From an uncultured Eubacteriales bacterium (lineage in GTDB: Bacteria > Bacillota > Clostridia > Christensenellales > Aristaeellaceae), in contig CADBCY010000007.1 of the NCBI GenBank assembly GCA_902793325.1, positions 41,163 through 105,162 on the forward strand: a DNA stretch of 64,000 nucleotides. Direction: 5' to 3'. This document shows, in pieces, positions 54,733-63,876 of this stretch; the stretch's first letter is position 1, and the number at the start of each line of letters is the position of its first letter. The notes below the pieces were generated by a model. It ran no database searches. It was not told where the DNA came from and worked only from the letters and a program-made list of their open reading frames with translations. A program made the position numbers and the translations under genes.

Positions 54733-55450
54733 CGACGAGCAGTCCGTCCACCAGGCGATCCGCTCGCTGGTGGACTGGAAGGCGCTGAACCTCGAGCCGC
54801 CGCGCTCCGCCGGCAACGGTGCGGAGGCGCTGCAGATGATGGAAGCCCTGCGCCCGGACATCGCCTTCGTGGACATGAACATGCCGCTGATGGGCGGGGT
54901 GGACTTCCTCTCCCGCGCCACGGAACGCTACCCCGACGCGCGGTTCATCGTGGTCAGCGGCTACGATTCCTTCGAGTACGCGCGGGCCGCGCTGCGCCAC
55001 AACGTGGTGGATTACCTGCTGAAGCCCATCGACGTGGACGAGCTGCACGCGGCGCTGAAAAAGGCGCTGGCCCAGTTGCCCGAGCGCCCCGCGGAGGCCC
55101 GCACGCCCGGGGAGATTGCCGACGGGATCCGGCGCTACATCGACGAAAACTACCGCGAGAACATCAACCTGGACGCCCTCGCCGAGCGGTTCTACTTCAG
55201 CCGGGAGTACATCGAGCGCATTTTCCGCGCCCAGCACGGCTGCGCGGTATACGAGTACATCCAGCAGGTGCGCATGGGCCACGCCGCGGAGCTGCTGAAG
55301 AACCCGAGGCTGTCGCTGCAGGCCATCGCGGAGTACCTGGGCTTCGCCAGCGCCAACTACTTCAGCAAGGCCTTCCGGCGCTTCTATCGCGCCTCCCCCA
55401 GCGAATACCGGGAGCGGCTGGCGCGGGGAGATGGGCCCGAACCCAGGTAG
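54710..55450 (+). CDS. YesN-type response regulator (receiver + AraC DNA-binding domain)
   Basis: 246 residues, shorter than the ~500-residue YesN forms with a middle domain. Receiver 1-120: IIDDEQ acidic pocket, phospho-acceptor D55 in AFVDMNMP, and LLKPID with the conserved Lys near 105. AraC-type double HTH (about 140-240): INLDALAERFYFSREYIERIFRAQ and LSLQAIAEYLGFASANYFSKAFRRFY. GGAGGTG precedes ATG 54710 inside the kinase gene. Confidence 0.95.
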   Translation: MYRTLIIDDEQSVHQAIRSLVDWKALNLEPPRSAGNGAEALQMMEALRPDIAFVDMNMPLMGGVDFLSRATERYPDARFIVVSGYDSFEYARAALRHNVVDYLLKPIDVDELHAALKKALAQLPERPAEARTPGEIADGIRRYIDENYRENINLDALAERFYFSREYIERIFRAQHGCAVYEYIQQVRMGHAAELLKNPRLSLQAIAEYLGFASANYFSKAFRRFYRASPSEYRERLARGDGPEPR

Positions 55451-55466
55451 CGCTGGCAGGCAAAAG

Positions 55467-55507
55467 ACGACCCGCGCGGGGAGAGCATTTCTCCCTGCGC
55501 GGGTCGT
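55467..55507. terminator. Bidirectional terminator between the regulator and acyl-CoA synthetase genes
   Basis: ACGACCCGCGCGGGGAGA pairs with TCTCCCTGCGCGGGTCGT (18 bp with one mismatch), with T-rich flanks on both strands (GTTTG; minus GTCTTTTG). Confidence 0.85.
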
Positions 55508-55525
55508 TTGTCGTCGCCTGTAGCG

Positions 55526-57214
55526 TCAATGCTTCGACGCCGCCTCGTCCGCCTTGCGGATCTGCGCGCGCTTGATCTTGCCGCCAATGGTCTTGGGCAG
55601 CTCGTCCACGTACTCGATCACGCGCGGGTACTTGTAGGGCGCGGTGAGCTTCTTCACGTGGTTTTGCAGCTCCTTCGTCAGCGCTTCGGAGGGCGCGTAG
55701 CCCTTGGCCAGCACCACCGTGGCCTTGACGATCTGGCCGCGGATGGGGTCGGGCGCGCCGGTGATGGCGCACTCCACCACGGCGTCGTGGGCGATGAGCG
55801 CGCTCTCCACCTCGAACGGGCCGATGCGGTAGCCGGAGCACTTGATCACGTCGTCGTTGCGGCCCACGAAGCGGTAGTAGCCGTCGCTGTCGCGCCAGAG
55901 CACGTCGCCGGTGTTGTAGCCGACGCCGCCCAGCTTTTCCTCGGTCATCTCGGGGTTGCGGTAGTAGCCGGTGAACAGCCCCACGGGCGGGTGGTGCTTC
56001 ACGTCCATGATGGTGAGCGAGCCTTCCTCGCCGTCCTCGCAGACGTTGCCGTCGGCGTCCAGGAGCTGGATGTCGTACAGCGGGTTGGGCTTGCCGGTGC
56101 TGCCCTCGATGGGCTCGAACCACTCGCTGCCGAAGTTCGCCATCAGCACCGGGCCCTCGCTCTGGCCGAAGCCCTCGTAGATCTGGTGGCCGGTGAGCTG
56201 CTTCCACTTCCGCACCACCTCGGGGTTCAGCGGTTCGCCGGCGGTGGCGCAGTGGTGCAGGCTGGAGAGGTCGAACTGGGACAGGTCCTCCTGGAGCATG
56301 AAGCGGTACATGGTCGGCGGCACGCAGAAGGTGGTCACGCGGTATTTCTCCACCTTCCTGAGCAGGTTCGCCGGGTTGAAGCGGCCCACCATGTCGTAGC
56401 AGAAGATGGTCGCGCCGCAGATCCACTGGCCGTAGATCTTGCCCCAGCCGAACTTGGCCCAGCCGGAGTCCGACACGGACATGTGCAGCCGGTTCTCCTC
56501 GACGTGCTGCCAGTACTTGGCGGTGACGATGTGGCCCAGCGGATAGGCGAAGTTGTGCTGCACCAGCTTGGGCATGCCCGTGGTACCGCTGGTGAAGTAC
56601 ACCAGCATCACGTCGTCCCAGCGCGTGGCCGCGTCGCCGGTGGGCCGGGCGAAGGTGTCGGGATACTTCTCCATCTCGGCGTGCAGATCGAGCCAGCCCT
56701 CGCGGGGTTCGCCCACCAGGATCCTGTTCCGCAGGGACGGGATCTCCGGCGCGGACAGCTCCATCTGCTGCACCACGAAGGGATCGTCCACGCAGATGAC
56801 GGCCTTCACGCCGGCGGCGTTGCCGCGGTAGACGATGTCCTTTTTGGTCAGTTGCAGCGTCGCGGGAATGAGGATCACGCCCAGCTTGTGCAGCGCCGTG
56901 GCGCACACCCAGTACTCCCAGCGGCGGCGCAGGATCATCATGGCCACGTCGCCCTTGCGAAGCCCCAGGCCGCTGAGCAGGTTCGCCACGCGGTTGGACA
57001 TGCGGCTGATGTCGGCGAAGGTAAAGACGTGTTCCTCGTCCTCCTCGTTCACCCAGACCAGCGCGCGCTTTTCCGGCTCCTCGGCGGCCCAGGCGTCCAC
57101 CACGTCGAAGCCGAAGTTGAAGTCCTCCGGGACGTTGATCGTAAACTTCTCCCTGAACGCCTCGTAGCTGTCAAACTCGATCTGGGGCACGAACTTGTTC
57201 AATAAGTAATTCAA
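55526..57214 (-). CDS. AMP-dependent acyl-CoA synthetase (medium-chain/aryl type)
   Basis: 562 residues. ANL superfamily: P-loop VYFTSGTTGMPKLVQH, A5 EGFGQSEG, A7 YNTGDV, A8 GRNDDVIKCSGYRIGPFEVES, and the catalytic Lys in PKTIGGKIKRAQ. Such enzymes adenylate a carboxylic acid and transfer it to CoA. The sequence, including FDVVDAWAAEEPEKRALVW, resembles the medium-chain acyl-CoA synthetase group rather than acetyl-CoA synthetase. TTG 57214 has AGGAGA nine bases upstream. It lies 39 bases after an XRE-cupin regulator, a recurring pair in Clostridia. Substrate not determined. Confidence 0.92.
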   Translation of the reverse strand: MNYLLNKFVPQIEFDSYEAFREKFTINVPEDFNFGFDVVDAWAAEEPEKRALVWVNEEDEEHVFTFADISRMSNRVANLLSGLGLRKGDVAMMILRRRWEYWVCATALHKLGVILIPATLQLTKKDIVYRGNAAGVKAVICVDDPFVVQQMELSAPEIPSLRNRILVGEPREGWLDLHAEMEKYPDTFARPTGDAATRWDDVMLVYFTSGTTGMPKLVQHNFAYPLGHIVTAKYWQHVEENRLHMSVSDSGWAKFGWGKIYGQWICGATIFCYDMVGRFNPANLLRKVEKYRVTTFCVPPTMYRFMLQEDLSQFDLSSLHHCATAGEPLNPEVVRKWKQLTGHQIYEGFGQSEGPVLMANFGSEWFEPIEGSTGKPNPLYDIQLLDADGNVCEDGEEGSLTIMDVKHHPPVGLFTGYYRNPEMTEEKLGGVGYNTGDVLWRDSDGYYRFVGRNDDVIKCSGYRIGPFEVESALIAHDAVVECAITGAPDPIRGQIVKATVVLAKGYAPSEALTKELQNHVKKLTAPYKYPRVIEYVDELPKTIGGKIKRAQIRKADEAASKH

Positions 57215-57253
57215 TGCGTCCGCTCTCCTTTTCCGGAACCTGTACGGGCAGGT

Positions 57254-57802
57254 TTACTCCGCGATCACCGTCAAAAAGCACGCCGTCACGTCGCCGCCGC
57301 AGCGCTGGCCGTGGGGAATGGTGGGGTTGAAGTAGATGGAATCCCCCTCGTTCAGCGTGAACTCCCTGTCGCCCAGGGTGACGATCACCGTGCCCTGCAG
57401 CACCATGTTGAACTCCTGGCCGCTGTGGGAAATCAGCTTCGCCGCGGCGTCGGCGGGCTCCAGGGTCACCAGCAGCGGCTGCATGACCTTGTTGGCGTAG
57501 CGGTAGGCCAGGTCCTCGAAGTGGTACTCCGGGTTGCGGTTCACGACCTTGCCGCCGCCCTTGCGGATCAGGTGGTAGGTCTGCAGCTTCGCGCTCTGGC
57601 CGGTGACGATCTCTGCGAAGTCCACCTTGAACTTGTTGGCGATCTCGTAGATCACGCTGATGGGCACGTCCTTGCCGTTCTGTTCATAGGATGCGTAGAC
57701 CTGCGGGTCCAGGTTCAGCTCGGCGGCCAGCGCCTCGACGGTATAGTCGCTCACCTCGCGCAGCTCGCGCAGGCGCGCGCCGATCTCGTTGTAGTCGTTC
57801 AT
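57254..57802 (-). CDS. XRE-family transcriptional regulator with cupin domain
   Basis: 182 residues. The N-terminal helix-turn-helix (about 5-65) reads IGARLRELREVSDYTVEALAAELNLDPQVYASYEQNG; the C-terminal cupin (about 100-180) includes GQEFNMVLQGTVIVTLGDREFTLNEGDSIYFNPTIPHGQRC. The cupin probably binds a small ligand, perhaps an acyl-CoA or acid. ATG 57802 has a GGGGG site; the upstream frame is not supported. It heads an operon with the acyl-CoA synthetase and likely controls it. Confidence 0.92.
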   Translation of the reverse strand: MNDYNEIGARLRELREVSDYTVEALAAELNLDPQVYASYEQNGKDVPISVIYEIANKFKVDFAEIVTGQSAKLQTYHLIRKGGGKVVNRNPEYHFEDLAYRYANKVMQPLLVTLEPADAAAKLISHSGQEFNMVLQGTVIVTLGDREFTLNEGDSIYFNPTIPHGQRCGGDVTACFLTVIAE

Positions 57803-57867
57803 CGTCTGCCCCCTTTTCGTCGTTCGCGGCCCGCATCCGGGCCGGATCCTTTGCCACACTACCACGT

Positions 57868-57896
57868 ATTATAACAGCTCGGCGGCCCCGTGTCCA
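57868..57896 (-). promoter_or_regulatory. SigA-type promoter for the XRE-cupin/synthetase operon
   Basis: Minus-strand TGGACA (57891-57896), 17-bp spacer, TATAAT (57868-57873). Confidence 0.75.
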
Positions 57897-57925
57897 GCAC
57901 GGCGTGTAAACATGGAAAAAAAACC

Positions 57926-57954
57926 TTGTCACGAAACCGTTTCCCGTGTATAAT
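57926..57954 (+). promoter_or_regulatory. SigA-type promoter for the binding protein/HD-GYP operon
   Basis: TTGTCA (57926-57931), 17-bp spacer, TATAAT (57949-57954), 50 bases before ATG 58005 and preceded by an A-rich stretch. Confidence 0.78.
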
Positions 57955-58004
57955 ACAAGATGATGGGTGATTATGCACTTTGCCCCCATCGATGAGGTGA
58001 TCAC

Positions 58005-58937
58005 ATGGCGATAAGCATTTCCCTGCGCAGGGGCGTCTGCGCGGCGCTGGCGCTGTTGACGCTGCTCCTGCCCTGTGCCTTTGCGGAGGAACAGGAGGAG
58101 CCGCTGTACGTGGAAAACGAGTGGAACTACGTGGATCAGTCCATGGACGCCACGCAGGGCATCCCCGAGGACGCCGTGGGCGTGATGGAGCGGATCCAGC
58201 GCACGGGCGTGCTGCGGGTGGCCACCGAGCCCTACTTCCCCCCGCAGGAATTCATCGACCCCAACCTCACCGGCCAGGAGAGCTACGTGGGCGCGGACAT
58301 GGAGATGGCGCGGCTGATCGCCACGCGCATGGGCGTGGCGCTGGAAATCGTGCCCATGGAGTTCACGGAGGTGCTGGACGCCGTGGCGGACGGGACCTGT
58401 GACCTCGCCATCTCGGGCCTGGCCTTCACCCCCGCGCGCGCGGCCATGGTGGAGCTCTCCAAGGGCTACCACTACACCGAGAACAACGCGGGCAGCGGGC
58501 TGCTGATCCGCGCCTCGGACGCGGAGAAGATCACCTCCGCGGAGGATCTGAACGGCCTGAACCTGGTGGCCCAGAGCGGGTCGCTGCAGGAATCCATCGT
58601 CGCCGAGCGCATCCGCAACTACCACGAATTCAAGCGCATGTCCTCGATCCTGGAATGCTATACCGCAGTGCAGCGGGGCCGCGCGGACGCCGCGGCGGTG
58701 GACATCGAGAACGCCCTGTCCTACATCGAGAACAACCCGGACTGCGGCCTGGCGCTGGTTCCCGGCGTGCGCATGATCCAGGAGGAGCAGTACGACGGCG
58801 ACCGCGTGGCCGCGAAGAAGGGCGAGCTGCAGTTGATTTACTTCGTCAACAGCGTCATCGACGAGCTGCTGGCTTCGAACCAGTACGCACAGTGGTTTGA
58901 GGAATACCAGGCCTACGCCGCAAAGCTCGGCATGTAG
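58005..58937 (+). CDS. Periplasmic/extracellular binding protein, amino-acid type (SBP_bac_3)
   Basis: 310 residues. Signal peptide ISISLRRGVCAALALLTLLL with cleavage near AFA-EE and no lipobox. The SBP_bac_3 domain (about 60-305) shows RTGVLRVATEPYFPPQEFID, VGADMEMARLIATRMG, DLAISGLAFTPARAAMVELSKGYHY, LNGLNLVAQSGSLQESIV and RADAAAVDIENALSYIE, the amino-acid/opine binding family. No permease or ATPase gene is near. It is instead first in an operon with a large HD-GYP receptor, so a sensory rather than transport role is likely. Confidence 0.9.
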   Translation: MAISISLRRGVCAALALLTLLLPCAFAEEQEEPLYVENEWNYVDQSMDATQGIPEDAVGVMERIQRTGVLRVATEPYFPPQEFIDPNLTGQESYVGADMEMARLIATRMGVALEIVPMEFTEVLDAVADGTCDLAISGLAFTPARAAMVELSKGYHYTENNAGSGLLIRASDAEKITSAEDLNGLNLVAQSGSLQESIVAERIRNYHEFKRMSSILECYTAVQRGRADAAAVDIENALSYIENNPDCGLALVPGVRMIQEEQYDGDRVAAKKGELQLIYFVNSVIDELLASNQYAQWFEEYQAYAAKLGM

Positions 58938-58988
58938 CGCCTTTCCCGCTATAAAGGCACCCACCCAGAACCCGAGGGGGCTATCGGA

Positions 58989-61900
58989 ATGAAAAAGTGG
59001 AAGATTTACCAGATCAGCGGTTTTATCATACTCTGCGTGCTGCTCAATTCCCTGGGGCAGAACCTCGCCAGCCGCCTGAGCCTCCCGCTGTGGCTGGACG
59101 CCCTGGGCACCGTGCTCAGCGCCTACGTCGGCGGGTCGGTCTGCGGCGCACTCGTGGGCATCGCCGGAAACCTGATCGAATACATCGTCCACCACTCCAC
59201 GTGGATGTACAGCCTGACCAGCATCGTGCTGGCCGTCATCGTGGGCATGTCCGCCCGGCGCAAGGCGCTGTCCACGTTCTTCGGCACCATGACGGTCGGC
59301 GCCATGGCCGCCATCGCCGCCATCATCGTGTCCGTGCCGCTGGACATCTTCTTCCACGCAGGCAGCACGGGCAACCTGTGGGGCGACGGCGTGGCCACGT
59401 TCTACCATGAGCGCGGCTTCCCCACCCTGCTCAGCGTGCTGGTCGGCCAGTTCTACCTTGAATTCATCGACAAGCAGCTGACGATGATGCTGACGGCGCT
59501 GGTGCTGCTGATCGCGTCGAAGCTGCGCGGCGGCAAGGACGACGCGGACAAGCCGAAGGTCGAGCCCGAGAAGGCGCTGGCCCTCGCGCTGGCCGTGATG
59601 CTCGGCTGCGCCGCGCCGATGGCCGCGCGCGCCCGCGCGGAAGCGGTCCCGCAGGAGCGCATCGACTACAACGGCTACGTGCAGAGCGTATACAGCAGCG
59701 GCAACGGCCTGCCCTGCGGCGAGGCCAACGACATCGTGCAGACCAGCGACGGCATCCTGTGGATCGGCACCTACGCCGGCCTGTACCGCTATAACGGCCA
59801 GGAATTCCGCCGCATGGACACCTTCGACTCCGTGCGCAACGTCAACTGCCTGTACGTGGACGACGAGGGCCGGCTCTGGATCGGCACCAACGACAACGGC
59901 CTCTCCATCGCCATCAACGAGCACATCGTCAACGTCATCGACCAGGCGGGCGGCCTGCCCGCAGACTCGGTGCGCTCCGTCATCCGCGGCACGGACGGCT
60001 ACTACTACGTCGGCACCTCCGGCAGCATGCAGGTCTTTACGCTGAACAACGGCCTGAAGGTCGCCAACACGCTGCGCGAGATCAACTCCGCGGAGAAGAG
60101 CGCCGCGGACAAGCTCGGCAACGTCGCGGCCATCGCCTCCGACGGCCGGCTCTTCCTGTTGCGGAAGGGGCAGATCCTCAGCTCGCTGCGGCTGACGCGC
60201 GGCACGGAGATCTTCAGGAGCTGCTGCTTCGATCCCTACGGCCGGCTGCTGGTGGGCAGCTCCGGCGGGCACATTTACATCTATGACATCTCCTCCGACG
60301 GCTTCATACTGCTGAACGTGCTCACCACCAAGGGCCTGAACAACCTGAAGGATCTGTGCTACCTGAACAGCGGCGAGCTGTTCATCGCCGCCGACGACGG
60401 CGTGGCCTACTGGGACTCCAAGAGCGTGTACCACATCGTCAACACCAACGCCTTCAACAATTCCATCGACAACATGCTCCAGGACTACCAGGGCAACCTG
60501 TGGTTCACGTCCTCCCGCCTGGGCCTGCTGCGCATGGCGCCGTCCTCGTTCAAGGACATCTACAGCACCGTCGGCATGAAGGGCCACGTGGTGAACGCCG
60601 TGACGAAGTGGCAGAGCTGCTACTACTTCGGCACGGACAACGGCCTGGACATCGTGGACGAGAGCTGCAGACGGCAGATCCGCAACAACCTGACCGAAGA
60701 GCTCAGCGGCGCGCGCATCCGCTGCATCGCCGTGGACTCCCGCAACTGCCTGTGGCTGTGCACCTACGGCCAGGGCGTCTGGGAGGTGGAGCCGGACGGC
60801 ACCGAGCACATCTACACCGGCGACAACGGCGGCTTCGGCAACCGCTCCCGCGTATCCATCGAGCTGCGGGACGGCACCGTCGTGGCGGGCGGCAACGGCG
60901 GGCTCAGCTTCATCCGCGACCACGCCGTCACGCGCACGCTGGGCCTGGCGGACGGCCTGACCAACGACACGATCCTCACGCTCTCCGAGATGCCCGACGG
61001 CAAGCTGCTGGCGGGCACGAACGGCGGCGGCATCGCCGTGATCGAGGACGGCGCGATCACGCGCATGCTCACCAAGCAGGACGGCCTGAGCTCCGGCGTC
61101 ATACTGCGCACCGTGCCGGATGACGCGGGCAAGGGCGTGTTCATCGTCACCAGCAACGGGCTGTGCTACATGGACGCCGAGGGCGTTGTCCGCACGCTCG
61201 ACAACTTCCCCTACTTCAACAACTACGACATCTGGGTCAAGGACAACGGCGAGCTGTTCGTGATGAGCAGCGCGGGCATCTACGTAGTGGACCGCGAGGA
61301 GCTGCTCTCCGGCCTGGATCCCCTCCCCTTCGACCTGCTGGACGCCCGCCGCGGCCTGGACAGCGCGCTGACCGCCAACTCCTGGACCTATTACGACGGC
61401 AGGGGCGATCTGTTCCTGGCCTGCGACAGCGGGTCGTTCGTCATCGACACCGACGAGTACGCCTCCGGCGCGCAGACCTACCGCATGATGATCTCCTCCG
61501 TGCAGCTGGACGGCGTGCCCCAGCGGGTGGAGCGCTCCAGCCCCATCGAGGTGAGCCGCGGCGTGGCGCGCATCGAGCTGTTCCCCGAGATCCTGAACTA
61601 CACCATCGAGGACCCCAACGTGGGCTACTTCCTGGAGGGCTTCGACGCCAACTGGACCATCATGCCCCGCAGCAGCCTGAGCTCCATCGTGTACACCAAC
61701 CTGCCCAACGGCAGCTACACGCTGCGCCTGGCGGTGTTTGACAACGCGCGCGCCAACATCCTGGAGGAGCGCAGCTACGCGCTCACCAAGCGGAAGGAGA
61801 TCCAGGACAACCAGTGGTTCGTGCTCTACGTGGCGCTGGTGCCCATGCTCACCGTGGCGTGGCTCACCTGGTTCGTGATGCGCAGGCACATCCAGCGCAC

Positions 61901-62549
61901 GCTGGAAAGGCAGGAGCAGGAGCTGGCCGTGGTTCGCCACCAGGTGGAGATGGGCAACCAGACCATCCTGGCCATCGCCAAGGCCGTGGACGCCAAGGAC
62001 GTGCGCACGAGCCAGCACTCGTTCCGCGTGTCGCAGTACTCGGTGATGATCGGCAAGGAGCTGGGCTTCAGCGACGAACAGTGCGAGAACCTGCGCAAGG
62101 CAGCGCTGATGCACGACATCGGCAAGATCGGCATTCCCGACAGCATCCTCAACAAGCCCTCGCGGCTGACCGACGAGGAGTACGCGATCATGAAGTCCCA
62201 CGTCACGCGCGGCGCGGAGATCCTGAAGGGCTTCACGCTGATCGACCACGTGGTCGAGGGCGCACTGCACCACCACGAGCGCTACGACGGCCGCGGCTAT
62301 CCCTCCGGCATGAAGGGCGAGGAGATCCCGCTGTACGGCAGGATCATCGGCGTGGCCGACGCCTTCGACGCCATGACCGCCAACCGCGTCTACCGCCAGC
62401 AGATGGACTTCGAATACGTGTTCAACGAGATGCGCAACGGCTGCGGCACGCAGTTCGATCCCCAGTGCGTGGATATCCTGCTGAAGCTGATCGAAGACGG
62501 CAAGATCAACCTCAACGAGCTGTACGCCCAGAAGAACGACAAGGATTGA
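58989..62549 (+). CDS. ECF-S-like / beta-propeller / HD-GYP transmembrane receptor
   Basis: 1186 residues. Residues 1-180 form a five-to-six-helix membrane domain like ECF S-components (LPLWLDALGTVLSAYVGGSVCGALVG). Then a signal-peptide-like helix (about 196-217, LALALAVMLGCAAPMA), a large outside beta-propeller of two-component-regulator type repeats (about 225-790; SDGILWIGTYAGLYRYNG, EGRLWIGTNDNGLS), a Y_Y_Y domain (about 830-895, SSIVYTNLPNGSYTLRLAVFD), a membrane helix (about 940-962), a short coiled coil and a C-terminal HD-GYP domain (about 1005-1180). The HD-GYP motifs are intact: MHDIGKIGIP near 1040 and HHHERYDGRGYP near 1094, typical of c-di-GMP phosphodiesterases. The flanking genes encode two binding proteins. 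Confidence 0.92.
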   Translation: MKKWKIYQISGFIILCVLLNSLGQNLASRLSLPLWLDALGTVLSAYVGGSVCGALVGIAGNLIEYIVHHSTWMYSLTSIVLAVIVGMSARRKALSTFFGTMTVGAMAAIAAIIVSVPLDIFFHAGSTGNLWGDGVATFYHERGFPTLLSVLVGQFYLEFIDKQLTMMLTALVLLIASKLRGGKDDADKPKVEPEKALALALAVMLGCAAPMAARARAEAVPQERIDYNGYVQSVYSSGNGLPCGEANDIVQTSDGILWIGTYAGLYRYNGQEFRRMDTFDSVRNVNCLYVDDEGRLWIGTNDNGLSIAINEHIVNVIDQAGGLPADSVRSVIRGTDGYYYVGTSGSMQVFTLNNGLKVANTLREINSAEKSAADKLGNVAAIASDGRLFLLRKGQILSSLRLTRGTEIFRSCCFDPYGRLLVGSSGGHIYIYDISSDGFILLNVLTTKGLNNLKDLCYLNSGELFIAADDGVAYWDSKSVYHIVNTNAFNNSIDNMLQDYQGNLWFTSSRLGLLRMAPSSFKDIYSTVGMKGHVVNAVTKWQSCYYFGTDNGLDIVDESCRRQIRNNLTEELSGARIRCIAVDSRNCLWLCTYGQGVWEVEPDGTEHIYTGDNGGFGNRSRVSIELRDGTVVAGGNGGLSFIRDHAVTRTLGLADGLTNDTILTLSEMPDGKLLAGTNGGGIAVIEDGAITRMLTKQDGLSSGVILRTVPDDAGKGVFIVTSNGLCYMDAEGVVRTLDNFPYFNNYDIWVKDNGELFVMSSAGIYVVDREELLSGLDPLPFDLLDARRGLDSALTANSWTYYDGRGDLFLACDSGSFVIDTDEYASGAQTYRMMISSVQLDGVPQRVERSSPIEVSRGVARIELFPEILNYTIEDPNVGYFLEGFDANWTIMPRSSLSSIVYTNLPNGSYTLRLAVFDNARANILEERSYALTKRKEIQDNQWFVLYVALVPMLTVAWLTWFVMRRHIQRTLERQEQELAVVRHQVEMGNQTILAIAKAVDAKDVRTSQHSFRVSQYSVMIGKELGFSDEQCENLRKAALMHDIGKIGIPDSILNKPSRLTDEEYAIMKSHVTRGAEILKGFTLIDHVVEGALHHHERYDGRGYPSGMKGEEIPLYGRIIGVADAFDAMTANRVYRQQMDFEYVFNEMRNGCGTQFDPQCVDILLKLIEDGKINLNELYAQKNDKD

Positions 62550-62565
62550 CGGGAGGGAGCAAGTC

Positions 62566-63759
62566 ATGAAACGGATCTATCTCACGGCCCTTGCCTCCTG
62601 CCTGGCCGTGGTGCTGCTCGTCTGGGTCGCCTGCGCCGGCTGGAAACCCCAGCGGGAGCCGGAAGTGCTGAAGGTGGGCTTCATCTACGAAAACGACGAG
62701 AGCAGCCCCGACACGTACAACTTCGGCCTGGCCGAGGAGGCGCTGCGCCAGGAATGGGGCGACGGCATACAGATCCTGGCCAAGAGCAACGTGCTGGAGA
62801 CGGAGACCGAGGAACCGCTGCGCGAGCTGGTGCGCCGCGGCTGCCGCGTGGTCTTCCTGAACAGCTACAGCGACAGCGCCTTCCGGGTGGCCGCGGAATT
62901 CCCGGACGTCCAGTTCTGCCAGGTCTCCAGCGAGACCACGCGGGACCTGACGCTGCCGGCGAACTGCCATACCTTCAACGGCGAGGTCTACCAGGGCCGC
63001 TACGTGAGCGGCATCGCCGCGGGCATGAAGCTGCGCGCGCTGCTGGACGAGGGGGAGATCACCGCCGACCAGGCGCAGGTGGGCTTCGTGGGCGCCTATC
63101 CCACGGCCGGCACGCTGTCCGACAGCGCGGCGTTCCTGCTGGGCGTGCGCTCCGCGGCGCCGGAGGCCACGCTGCGGCTGCGGTGCGCGAAAGCCTGGGG
63201 CAACTACGGCGCGGAGAAGGCCTGCGCCGACAGCCTGATCGAGGAAGGCTGCATCGTCATCTCCCAGAATACCAGCACCATCGCCCCGGCGGTGGCCTGC
63301 GAGGAGGCGTCCGCCGCCGGCAAGCGGGTGTTCCACGTGGGCTTCAACGAGAGCCTGCTGAACGTCGCGCCCGCCACCGCCCTCATCAGCATGCGCGTCA
63401 ACTGGCTCCCCTACGTGACCGGCGCGGTGGCGGCGGTGGCCGAGGGCAAGCCCATCGAGAAGGGCGTGAAGGGCAGGGTCCACGGCAACGACATGAGCGC
63501 GGGCTTCGACCAGGACTGGATCCAGATGCTGGAGCTGAACAAGCAGATCGCCGCGGAGGGCACCGAGGAGGCGCTGGCGAGCGCCGTCGAAGGCTTCCGC
63601 AAGGGCCGCATCCAGGTGTTCAAGGGCGACTACACCGGCGTGAACCCGACCGACCCGTCCGACACCTGCGACCTGAACCAGGGCTACCAGGAGAACCGCG
63701 ACAGCTCGCTGCCCACGTTCCGGTATATCCTGGACGGCGTGATGGCGCTGGAATCGTAG
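62566..63759 (+). CDS. BMP-family (PnrA/Med-like) ligand-binding protein
   Basis: 397 residues. The N-terminal hydrophobic segment (YLTALASCLAVVLLVWVACAG) is a signal or anchor; VAC could be a poor lipobox. The BMP domain (about 33-350) has VLKVGFIYENDESSPDTYNFGLAEEAL, VFLNSYSDSAFRVAAEFPDVQFCQVSS, NGEVYQGRYVSGIAAGMKL and VGFVGAYPTAGTLSDSAAFLLGVRS. Family members bind purine nucleosides or related ligands. It starts 16 bases after the HD-GYP gene with a GGGAGG site. No BMP-type transporter genes are in view before the terminator, again suggesting sensing. Confidence 0.9.
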   Translation: MKRIYLTALASCLAVVLLVWVACAGWKPQREPEVLKVGFIYENDESSPDTYNFGLAEEALRQEWGDGIQILAKSNVLETETEEPLRELVRRGCRVVFLNSYSDSAFRVAAEFPDVQFCQVSSETTRDLTLPANCHTFNGEVYQGRYVSGIAAGMKLRALLDEGEITADQAQVGFVGAYPTAGTLSDSAAFLLGVRSAAPEATLRLRCAKAWGNYGAEKACADSLIEEGCIVISQNTSTIAPAVACEEASAAGKRVFHVGFNESLLNVAPATALISMRVNWLPYVTGAVAAVAEGKPIEKGVKGRVHGNDMSAGFDQDWIQMLELNKQIAAEGTEEALASAVEGFRKGRIQVFKGDYTGVNPTDPSDTCDLNQGYQENRDSSLPTFRYILDGVMALES

Positions 63760-63772
63760 GGACACCATAAAG

Positions 63773-63809
63773 CGCGCCGGGGGAGGCAATGCCTCCCCCG
63801 GCGCGTTTT
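63773..63809 (+). terminator. Rho-independent terminator of the HD-GYP operon
   Basis: CGCGCCGGGGGAGGC and GCCTCCCCCGGCGCG form a perfect 15-bp stem with an AAT loop, followed by TTTT. Confidence 0.92.
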
Positions 63810-63876
63810 GTCCCCGAGGATCGCCCGGCGGCGGAGATCCTATACTAAACTCAATCTAAAAGTGACCAGATGCGGA

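Noticed and set aside
57684-62567. 1627-codon antisense ORF on the minus strand
   Set aside because: It lies across well-supported plus-strand genes, is dominated by His/Val/Ala/Arg as expected for a GC-rich antisense frame, and contains no recognisable domain. The many other long antisense frames in the window (for example 859-2439, 28796-32017, 16028-19618) are rejected for the same reason.
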